A stretch of DNA of 64,000 nt from Liolophura sinensis (lineage: Eukaryota; Mollusca; Polyplacophora; Chitonida; Chitonidae): positions 45,999,116 through 46,063,115 of the forward strand of contig NC_088301.1 of the NCBI RefSeq assembly GCF_032854445.1, read 5' to 3'. The notes under the pieces are model-generated. The model was not told where the DNA came from, did not search any database, and was given only the letters and a program-made list of their open reading frames with translations. Shown here piece after piece: positions 40,901 through 52,900 of this stretch. Every line of letters begins with the position of its first letter. Within the stretch, counting starts at the first letter, position 1. The translations under genes and the position numbers were made by a program.

Positions 40901-43900
40901 AAAGATGATGATATTGATTCAGCCTCCTAATGTGATTTACAACAAAGTTACATTGTGTTCTTCAAAATTAGAAGGCTTTATGCATTCTTATGTTGTTTAG
41001 TGGGTAATGTTTGAAATCTGGGAACCCATAGCATACAAATCTGGCAACCCATAACATACAAATCGTGGTACTCATAGCATACAAGTCAGGGTACTCATAG
41101 CATGCAAATCCAGGAACCCATAGCATACAAATCTGTGAGCTCATAGCATATAAATCGGGGTACCCATAGCTTACAAATCTGGGAACCAGTAGCATTCAAA
41201 TCTGGGTACCAGTAGCATAGAAATCTGGGAACCTATAGCATAGAAATCTGGGAACCTATAGCATAGAAATCGGGGTACCCATAGCAGACTCAGTTCAGAA
41301 AGCTAATTAGGATAATTATGCATTCATGTGTAGTATGCCTTTGTACAGTACAATGAGTGAGTGGTAGAGAGCTGGCTTAAGGCAGAATTAACTGAAAGTA
41401 ACCGGAAGGTTGCCTACCATCATACTAATTAAACAGGGCATCTGAAGGATGTATGTGATATAATTGTAAATTATGTCATTTTGTATTGCAGGCATCATCC
41501 CTGCATCGGATATACCTTCTTGGGTATTCATTGAACATGAATACTTGTGATTCATGTGGTTGCATTATATTATGGTACTACCTGTTAATCTGTGTTATAC
41601 TGTTTTGTTCAAGACAGTTGTTGGGTGTATCTGGTACATGTAGGCATACATAAACATCCACATGTAAACATATACTACATGTTTGTATGATTCAGCATGA
41701 TTTTAGATCTATACATGTACATATATGTTTAAGGGGCCTTGGTGGCCGACAGTACTGATACATGTGGCCATGTATATGTATGTCAATGTGGTAAAGTTCA
41801 TCAGTAACTTAACAAAGGCCAATGGTTTACCCTGGGCACTTCAGTTTTCTCCCCAGTTAGAGCTAAAAGCCAGCAAATATAATGAAAAATTCCTTGTTAT
41901 GGCATTAAGATAAATGGGTGAACATTTGGAAACAATATTTAAATCTATGGTTATGTGATTTCAGTGTGCATTTCAGGAATGATATGGAACTAGAATATGT
42001 ATTATGTTAGATTTATACAAAAAATGCAATGCCTTTCTACACAAGTTTGGGTATGCATTTTCTTTTCTCACATCTATATGTGAAGATGTGGGTTGATGCT
42101 ACATGTATGGTACATGTATTTCAGATAGATGTTGTCAGCTTTTAAACAAGTTCGTGTCTGATGTGATAACTGTGATTTGATGTGCTGTCACCCAGGCAAC
42201 GACTGCTGTAAATTATGTAATGTTAACACTGAAGCTTTGTCTCTGTTATAGTCTCACATGCAAATATGTGTGCCTTACTATCTGTGTACACCACCTTCTA
42301 CATGTGCCAAATTTCTCTGCACATATACTTGTCCAAATGTTAAATTTTACCCATCAAAGCCTGTTTCAAGGGGAATTAGGTAATGCCATTATACATGTAC
42401 TCGGCTGTATAATTTTTTTAATGTCAGTAAATTGCCACAGATAGATAACGGACACCGGTAAATGGTGACTTTATCCTGTTATTTGTCATGAAAGCTTTAT
42501 CAGTAGGTCCTAATGGATATTTATTAACATTTCTTTGTGGTGAGTTATAAAGCATGGTAATTACTGAACCTGAGACCATTTATAAAACATATTGTATATT
42601 ATATTCACAGAATTTGTGCATAGATATCTCCTTGCATGAGTCATTGATCAACAAACTATCACTCAAGAATGTTTGTGAGAAATGTTTTTGATTTATGGTA
42701 AGCTGACTTTTGTGAGGAATTTTTTAAGCTTTGTTGAATACTCCTGATGTGAATAATTTTTGCTCAAAGCATTGTATAATGTTTTCTGTAACCCCATTGT
42801 CTTATTGGAAGTTTACACTAAGATCTGTCGTTTATGTACGTACAATCAGGAGAAGTTTTGAGTGAAAAGGAATTTTTTGGAGTTTCAACAAAGTTCATTC
42901 TTGAAGGTGACTAAATAAAATTTGTCATTCTTTGGTGAAGTTTATTGAAACTAATTTGTGCCAAAAATTGTCCTGGGTTTCACTAAACTTTATAAAAGAG
43001 TACCAAGTTAACCAATTTCTGAGCTTTGTAAAACTGGACCCTTATTAATTCTTGCAGAACGTTGGTTTTTTCCATTCAGTTTTGCCAGTGTGTCATTCTA
43101 GATAAGTGAGGAACACACTTGCAGGTCTTGGTGACATACCACATCTGAGATTCAGGTGTTTATAAAATGGTTGCATTTACAGATAGCAAAGTCCAGATAC
43201 AATGCAAATCAACAAAAACAGCTTATATAGGACTGGTAAAAATAAATCTTGTTTATGTCTAGTCACATAAAGAGGGCAAACGTGTCTAGCTGTCTGCTTA
43301 GCCAACAATTTGTTGAATTGCTGTAGCTTGAAATCTCATGTTCCTCTAGGTGATTCTAAATTTACCAGGCATACCTGGGGAAAGCATGTGATAGAACCAC
43401 CCTGCAGAAATTGGTGTTTGGTATATTTATGATCTATATGTCCTTGGTCTATGATATCCCAATAGTTTATTCCCTACCACCCCTCCTCCTGAACGCAAAG
43501 GCTCAAAAACACATCAGAGATTGGATTTATTGGCTGTCTGTTGTAGACTGCCAGCATGTTCTGAACATGATGGTATGAGAAGAAGGGTCCACCCACAAAC
43601 GGAAAGCTATGGAGTGCTATTTATCCCAATTAAAGCCAGGCCATTATCAGATTGTTTGAAGATAGGTTGTTAGAATTATATCATGTTCCAAAATTTATTC
43701 TGATTAATAGTCAGATGTATACCAAGGGTTTAATGATTCCTGTATAGGTATGGCTTTTTCTTTCTTCAGGTAAACTGTGGAATTACAGATCAGTTTGTTG
43801 GTTAATCCATAATTACACTATATTTATGTGTATTCCATGTAACAGTAGATTTATTTTAAAGCCACATATAAGGAAATATAGGACAAATTTCTTCAAAACA

Positions 43901-46900
43901 CATTTGGGTTATGGAATACAAGACATCAACCAGGTATGCTACAATGGCATGTAAAACCACGATAAAGCAAAACCAAAAAAAACTATCCACACTTGTGAAA
44001 GCCAGTCATAAGGACTACAGACCAGTGGTCAACTGCTAGCTCAGTTGACTGCTTTGTTTATATGTAAGCATGTGGGTGTCCTCAGTGCATGCCATACCTT
44101 GAAAGCTTTTGATCGGGATAACAGGAACCCTTATGAAATTTAATTTCACATGTCTGTGTTACCAATTATCAATCCATTCAGTTGAATTCAAACTTCATTT
44201 ATATTTACCGGTTTTTTGCAAACATGAAACATTACTCTGAATTCTACTTTTGTTGCCACTGATAATCTGACTACCTTGACTGGTTCATTGTGCCATGGAG
44301 TGTGAGCAAATAGTGGTCATTTTATTGCCTATCCGCTATGTTGCATACATTTTCAAGCATCCAATGCAAATCTGCTTTCTGCCAAAATATTTGTTGTAAA
44401 CTGTTTTGTATGATTTTCAAGGTTCCAATTAAGATGAGCACTTGTAGGATTAATTACAGATTATGTCCACAGTGTGGCTTCTGGAAAAGCGCACAGTGTG
44501 CAGCTATGGATTTGTCCCCAGGCCAAGGCTTTACAGGGCTTCTGAGGATATAATCCCGCCAGAGATTCACAGCATGACGTCACCTATATTGGGTTCTGCC
44601 AGAGAAAGATAGGCAAACTTATTGAATTTTTAACTCCTCAGCTGTTTAGTGCTTAGTCTGGACATCTGTCTGTCTACATTTATAGATGGCTTATCGAAGA
44701 TTTCATAGTGTTCGACCTTTGAAAAAAGAAAACTTGTAGTCTTTCCAACTGAAACTAATTTCAAAACATTTGAATGTAACCACAAGTGTCATGGTATGCT
44801 TTCCATGTGTCATACATGTGTGTATGTCTACCATGGCCATAATGTAGTGGCTCTACCAGCTATATTGTGCCCATTCATTTACAGCTAAATTCTCCACAAG
44901 CCAAAAAGGGCATATCTGTTACTTGGGCCAAAGCATAGGCTGTGTGTGGGAGGAAGTCAGGCAGGGAAGGCGTTATATCTCTAGGTATACACGTACATGT
45001 GATGGCGTGGTGTGGAGGAGGTAATTGGCTATCTCATTTGTTATGGTTTTCTTCCCTAGGGGAGTTGAACAAGGTGGAACAATTTTCTTGGCCCTGTTTA
45101 GCTTCAGACTTCCAGTTTTAAGTTGTTAAGCTAGATACAGCTTTGTTTTTACATTTTTTACTCAACTGATTTAATTGTAAATTATTATGACATACAGTAA
45201 CAATAAAAACAATTCCTGGTCGCTTTAAAGCCTGTCCACTGTTAATGTTTGTGTTTTTTTTATGTTAAGTCTGGACACATTTAGTTGTGGTATTCTGAAA
45301 GCAGCCAGTTAGAGGATGATGCATACATGTTTGTACATGTAAGTCTATCTATAAACATGTATTATTTTCGAAATGAATATTTAAGATTGCTCGTGTATCT
45401 TACTCACATACATGCAGTACATTCTTTTCAGTAGTAGTTTGTTTCCTTAATTTATTAAGATAATACGTAGCTGATGTATGGATAGAGTTATATTGTAAGC
45501 CTTACAGTATATATACACTAGTATACATTGTAAGACCATGCTGTCGTAGTCGTGTATATGTAGTATCGGCTCACATTGACAAGATTAGGGCGCATACAAC
45601 CAACAGTTGTGTGGGAGGATTTCATTTCTTAATGACATCTGTTTACCCCTGTGGGAATTCTTTGAAATAAACATTATAAATGGTCATACATGCTTGACCT
45701 TACCATCGTAAATGTGATAAGTCTCTTTTTTTTTTGTAACATGCTGCTTTAATCTCAATTTTTCATGTATAATATGTGCTCTGAGCGCATGCGTACTTTT
45801 CACAAAGCCAATCACATGCATGTAAACCCCTTCAGTGGAACATATGTACATGTCTGCTCCTCCAGTGTGATCCTTGTATCATGACAAGTTTATTTTTTAT
45901 TTCTGTTGAATTTAATAATGGGAGATTTAAAGAGCACTAGGCTTAGGTAGTATGTAAATTTAAATGTGGGTACTGATATATGTATTACTACAGAATGTCA
46001 ACATGGCATACCCTGTGGATTTCCTTTCCCCTGTAATTCGATTTTCTTGCTGGTGTGATAGCTGAAATTAGGTTTCCTGTCACTGAAGTTTTCCCATAAG
46101 ATGAAAAGGCCGAGTGTATAAACTGAGTATAAGGTAAACAGGTAAAACATTCAGGGAATAGAAACTGGCTTTTAAAACAACAGATCACACGTGGCGATTT
46201 TGCATTTTTATCAGATTTGCACAGGACTTTCACGTAATTGGTTTCGTAGCTGTCACTGCATGTTAGAAGCCATTATGGCAGGGTCTCCCCCAGCAGGACA
46301 ATTTACAAACCCATTCTTAAGGTGTTGATTAAATTTTGCCCATTTGTAGTGTCCCTCTTACTATCTCCCTGACAAATCTATTCTAGGTTTTGCTATGAAC
46401 AGCGTAATGCGGTGCTTTTATTAAGTGCTGTTCCGAATGTAGGTGACCCATCCAGAAACATTGTTGGAACTGTTTCTTGGCAATAGAAGCCAATTTTGGT
46501 GTAATTTTCCCGCCTTTTAATAACATCAGCAGCTTGCTTACAGCACGCAATTTCCTGGCCACTGATGGCTATTTGAAACTCGATAGCGGAGGATGGTGGA
46601 CAGGCAGTTAGATGATTGTTCTCTTCCAGGCCCTCCTTCCAATTCTGTCTTAGGTTGGCATCTTACAGTGTGCTTTTTCAGCATGGATGATCCCCCTGCT
46701 GTGATGGAGTCTTTAAACATGTCAAGGCTCCTTTTAACGGGCAATATAGATCAGGCCAAAATTAATTGCTTCTCCCTGTCTTCTATGTCCTTTTGTCTGC
46801 TACTCTCTCAAAATACGTGCAGATGCTCTTTCATCCATGTGCCTGCTCTTTTTTTCGATCTTTATACTAGCCGTCTGTCGAGTTGTGGTTGTCGTTGAAA

Positions 46901-49900
46901 TTGTACAGATTGATCTGTAAGTTGTTCCATAGCTTGGTGTTTAACTGTGAAGTGTTCATCTTTAGGCTTCCCGTCAATACGTGACTGGGAACAATTAGCA
47001 GAATTCTACGAGGTATCGACGTACCTGTGTCAGCTGTGCTGCTTTAAGTTTATTTCTCTGATGTGATATACTCTAAAAGACAGAAGCAACGTCTTCTTGT
47101 CTGGGACAGCCATTGATTTTTATCTGCTCATGCTCAGTCCCTCTGATTACTCATAGAAACAGCTCTCTGTCCCTTTAAGAATAAAGCAGATGTGGAGTGG
47201 AGAGGAATTGTCAGGGTCCAAGTATCTTTCCATGTATAAACATACAAAGATAACTATTTCCTTGTAATTAAGATGAAAATACAGGCTTGCCCTGTTTTCT
47301 GAATTAAGGATATCATGTTTTAACATAGCTATAAATGTTGGTATTGTTCATGATTCCATACCTTTAAGAGACTGTAGGGTTACTAATATATAGAATGTGA
47401 TATTTCTATTGTTCAGATTCTTGAACAGTAGAATTGAACTACAAGGATGTCAACTGCAAATGCTGCTTATTTTCAGTTAAAAAACAAAACAAAAAAACTG
47501 TACATATGCTTTGGGTTATTGTCCATATATGAAGCTTTGGGCTGAACTTTCCCTATTTATGTCAGTAAACTTTGTTACCATAAGAGGTATACCTTTAATG
47601 TACATGTAACTGCCCATACATACATGTAAATAAATCATGTTGAGTTTACATGTATACATTTCATCTTTAATTCCACAAGATGAATGTTTATTGCACCACT
47701 GGTTATAATCATGACATAAGGTATTCAGTGGTGAATTGGAAGTAGTTTGGTCAGTCCAAAATTCTGTACTATATGTATACACACAATTCTGTGTTGTCCT
47801 TTTCATTGGTACAGTACATGTATGTTAAAATTCCTTTATACTTGTCACATATGGGTAGCTTACATACACAATTAGTTTAGTCATTGAAAACATGTTAATA
47901 TACTTGTACATGATTGAACAATAAGCTATACTGTTGTTGAAAACCAAGTTTGGAATGAAGCACATGATGTTCATGTTTTTGTGTATTTGTGCTTTGTAGG
48001 ACTTTATCTTTGGGAGCATATTTTGAATGGAGAGCTTGAAACCAAATTAGGAGGAGCATGGAGTTATGGGTTCAAGAGAGTTGGAAATCTGAAACTGAGG
48101 TATGTGTCTGAGTGCCAATAAAGATGATGTAATCATCTCAAGCAAATGAAAATATTTACACCTTTTAGTTTGCCATTAGAAATTAAACTATCTTTATTGG
48201 TAACGTTGGGATATATATGTACATAAATGTTGACATGTGTTTTGTGCATTTGTTGTAGTTTATATTTTTCAAGGTTTTACATCATTCTTTAAACTGGCTG
48301 GTTAGACTGTATTTTCCAGCAGATGCTGTCATTTTCTGACAATGCTTTTTATTTCATTATCTAGATTCATTCTTTGTTTTTCAGTCATATTTTGGTATGT
48401 GGCCAAAAAGGGCTGCACTAGGGCTATTGATGCTAATGAACTTCACACATGTATGTGTGTGTATATGTATATATAGAGACCACATAAATGCATGTATGTA
48501 TTTATAGATTCTTGGTACAGAGCATTGTGTGAAAGACAAGTATTTGATGGGTGAAACCCTGGTTGAATCTCCTAAAGTACCCTGTGGTCTTAGTTGAGTG
48601 ATCTGGTTTATGATTTTACATACAAGGGAGTGACCCAAGGTTCCCATGGTTCCTCCCATCCTGGTAGTTATCATTGCGAGCTAGCCAAGATTTTTGTTGA
48701 GCGTTTGTCCAAGTTGGAATCACATGTTGGGTGGTATTGACTGTCCAACAGGTGTTACTTCTTGGGTTCAAGCCACCATAGAGGAAGTGTGCAGGCCAGG
48801 CCCTCTGCACAAACAATGGCTTAGCCTGTTCTGACTAACCCTTGGAGTTGAAGTGATAACACAGTGGGTGTAAATGTAAAATGATGGTATGTAAGTGTTT
48901 GGGGTTCCGGCTTTAGACCTTTGCTCTTCTCAACATCTATGAAAATCTTTCCATATGTGACTTTATCGAACATCTGGCCCAGTGACCTATCACCTAAACT
49001 ATGCCACTCATAATAGTCAGTAGAAAAGTGCTCTAATTTACAACTCACCTGATGTGTATGATTATTATTATCATTATTATTTTTCTTTTCTTTTTTTGTT
49101 TGATATTGCATAATATACAGTACAATAATGTGAGAAAAGTGAAAAGGAAATTTGTGACATGTTGAAGGATATGTCGATCTTCTGTAGTTACTTGTCCATC
49201 TTCTGTGATTTACATACATGTAAACTTGTCACAAAAATTGGCTCGTACAAGTCCTAAATTCACAGCATATATACACCAGCTTTTATCAGACAGTAAATAT
49301 TTACTTGGCTGAGCGTATCTCACAGAACATGAAAGATATATGATTTTTTGATATCCTGGTTCATATTAATTTGCACAGAGCTGTTGCACACTCTAAATCT
49401 GCTGGAGTGTTTGTCTCAACAAGACCCAAAGCCACATGGCATCAGTAGACACTCCCAAGACAGATCTGAAGGCTATACTTGACGTTATACTCTTCACCAT
49501 GAAACACACACCTGCTCAGCTTTTAATTTTAGGTTAAAAGGTGAAGTAGCAAAGCCATGACCCTAGAAATCTTGTTAATAAAATGTACTGCAGCGCATTG
49601 TGGGATTTCATTCTTATTTCCCAAACCTTTGTCAATGAACATGTGCTTATATGCATGTAGGTGTTATCAGACAACAAACTTTGAGATTTATGTAGTACCA
49701 GTGAGTGATAATGCATTATGTAGTGCATAATACTCATTACATGTTCATACATGGTTATTGGACCATATAATATAACATTACATGCATTTGGCATCTTGAA
49801 CTACTTTTTAGGTTAGTATGCATATGTATTCAGATGTATTACAATTCTTTAAGATCTTAAGGTAATGTGTTTGCATTTCATCTGTCTGCAACGTGCTGAT

Positions 49901-52900
49901 TTCTGTACTGTATTTGACTTAAAGGTTTGTCTATGATTAAGTTAATCTTTGCTTGATTCGAAAAATTTTGTTTCTACGTTGAATAGTATTTAAGGGTATA
50001 TTTTTGGATGGTATATGTAGGATCATATCATACTGGGAATATTTAAGTTTCAGCACCCAAATTAATATTTCATGACCTTTATTGACTGCTAAAAATGCAC
50101 TTCTTGGGCAAATTTTTAGGGCATCAAAAAGTGACATTGATGATCCATAGCCTGTGCAGTTACATAGGACTTGTATGATTGTTTATTGGGGAAAGAAACC
50201 AGAGGGAGCTTGGTCATTTAATGCAAAAGTGTGCAAGTAACAAGATTCACCTGTGTACACAGTATGTGTCCTTCAGAGGGAAATTTTGACATATGTTATG
50301 GTAGAAAAAAATCACTGCAAGTTGCTTCTGGGTCAATTTGGAGGGGGATTTTTTGCTCCTCTGTGTTTGTTGTTTTTTTTTTTTCTTTCAGATTGGAAGA
50401 TCTTGACTGTAAAATTAGTTACAGTACACAGCCATGGTGCAATTGTGTATACCAAGGATTAAATTGTCTGGGAAAAAAAATGACCACTAAATAATATGGC
50501 AACAACATTTGTATAAAAAGCATGTGCTTCCATGTGCATGACCTGAAGCTTAGGTGAAGACAATGTGAAAACATGGCAGGATGATGGTTGTTAGATAGAA
50601 TGAGTGTCAGATAGAATTCATCAGTGCAATATGTTGTGCTTTGTAAGTGTAAAGTGCCTACAGAAGTCTTTTATACCCCGAATCACTTTTCGGTTTCAAT
50701 GGGTTAAGCCATTTTATGCTACATGTACAAGTTGTGTTCACTATGACTTCATTAGATCATGCAATAAGGTGTAGAAATAACATTAAGTTTGATTTGTAAA
50801 GCCAAGTGTTTCTGTATGGTTAATTTAATATAGAAGTCCAGCATTTACATGCATTTGTCACCTACAAGTAGCTGTCTTAGAGCAAACATATGATCTACGT
50901 AACTGTTATTGTGAACTGAATTCTTGGTTGCCGTGGTGAAGTATTTGCTTTGACATGTTATTGTCCATCATTGAACCCTTATTACAATTCCCATGGTTAG
51001 AAATGCAGAGATTATTGAACGGAAGTCATTTGTCATAAACAAGTTGTCTCTATGTTTGTCATCCATTGAACAAGCTGTAGGCACAACTACATGTCAAAAG
51101 TCACCATTTGACAGTTTGTACATATTAACAGGATGTTTTCATGTCTATTTTCATGCCCTCATCTGTAGAGAGGAGACATATAATGTTTATGTAGTCTATC
51201 TGTCAGTCTATCCCCTGTTCACCCTTATCCGTGCAATATGTAGAAGTTCTTAACATTTCAACACCAAAGTTACACAAAAATAAGCTCCTTTTAAAGGAAA
51301 TAATAAGGCCTCATTTTGTATGTTTGCCTGTTTATGATCTAAAAGTCTGTTTGTTAGTCTGCATTTAGCATCTGTTCTCTTGAATAGCTTTTTGATATAA
51401 TCACACTCAATATTTTACCTCAGGTTATTGCTTTTGGAAATTCATCAGTTTTGGTCTGCTCATTTTGGATAGTGTAAAACTCCCATAGATCTAAGCTGTT
51501 ATGTTTCTGACATAGGTTTTCATTGACGATGAGTGTCATAAAATAACATAATATTAGCTAGACTTCAGATCTATATATGACTTCACCTCTTAACTGATAG
51601 ACCAATTTGTTGGTATACTTGATAAATGTGCAGAAAAAAAAAGATAGTTAAAACATAAAAGTATATTTAACTTGATGTACATTTGAAATTTCTTCCTTGC
51701 CTTAACACACATCTTGGTGATGGATCAATATGAGAGAATGAACTGTCTTTGGTGTGCTGCTCGAATCATGTTCCATGGGTGTAAATCTATGTGCTTCACT
51801 GTGTAAATTTGAGATGACCCCCATTCATTACATCACCTGATGACAAGCAGCTGTCTTAACCCAGTGCCCTTCTAAGAAGTTGAGTAACTTGATGTTTTTC
51901 TCTTCACAGCTGTCAGACATTAAAGTTATTTCTGACAGACAAGACAGCATTAGAAACCAGATAGCCAAAATATGTTATCAAATCCTCAAGAGTATTTCAG
52001 AACCATTTACCCAGCTGTATAAGAGAAGAGCCCAAGTGAACCTGGACACTACTGACATCACTTGTACATAATGCTGAATACACCAACTAATTGTATCCCA
52101 GGGTTCTTCCCCCACATACGTGTACATTTCATAGGCCTCTGGAAATTTTTCATATGGTGTATGCACCTATAGAATCAGACAGGAACAGTTCATAGGCCTA
52201 TGGATGAAAAGACTTGTTCATTTGCCAAGTTCACATCAAAATTTAGAAGGCGTGAATTGTGCAACTAATATATGGAGTCTAGAGGTCTAACAGGCACATG
52301 TGTACATATCTGTGTCCACTTAACAGTATATGCATGCATGAAAAATTCGAGAGCAAAATATCTGTAATATTTAGATATGCAGAATATACATCTCCTAAAC
52401 TGGTCAATAATTTAACCGCAAATGTTGCTCCTATTGCCTCAAGGCTAAATATTGGGACAAAATTCCCAAAACTCTATGAATTACTGATGCAACTTTTGTC
52501 TCCAAAATAAAAGTAAAATGTGCATAAATTGCACTGAAAGTTGCAGTGTCACAGGCAGAAAGGTTGAGGGTTTAGGGTACCTCTATCCTCAGTGTTTGTG
52601 AGGACCCAAGACTTAAAATTGTAGAATCCATAGACTTGTACCAGGAGTGCTTTTATGGCCCTGTTACTTACTTGTAGTCTGAGTTGTTGACGGTAAAACT
52701 CCACTCAAGCAAATAATAAATGTGCCGTTATGTCCATGAGACAGTCAAGCCGTCTCTCGGGAGAGTGTTATGTCTGCTAGCTGAACATGTACAGTTAACA
52801 GTCTTAGTTCATACACTTCCCACAAGAAATGAACCAGTTCTCTTTTCATCTTGTATTCTGCTTCTAAGTTGGTACTTTGGTGAGCCATACACAACAGTCT

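Larger units (their letters stand above)
15714..47999. other. RXYLT1 intron 2, about 32.3 kb
   Basis: One intron of 32,286 bp, more than half of the gene. It contains the 66-bp, 39-bp and 23-bp tandem arrays, SINEs in both orientations, dispersed repeats, a local direct duplication at 36.8/37.2 kb, and islands of higher-complexity, less AT-rich sequence listed separately. No nested protein-coding gene could be recognised on either strand; the longer ORFs lack family motifs. Confidence 0.8.

Noticed and set aside
46593..46898. 101-codon plus-strand ORF as a nested gene
   Set aside because: Open frames exist on both strands over the same block and show no motif, so it is treated as possible constrained noncoding DNA.
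48821..49219. 132-codon minus-strand ORF
   Set aside because: AT-rich, with poly-Asn/Lys from simple sequence, no recognisable domain and no splice context.
50231..50494. Poly(T) plus TTTCAG followed by a short frame
   Set aside because: It looks like a 3' splice site but the following frame has no homology, is not needed for RXYLT1 and is low quality.
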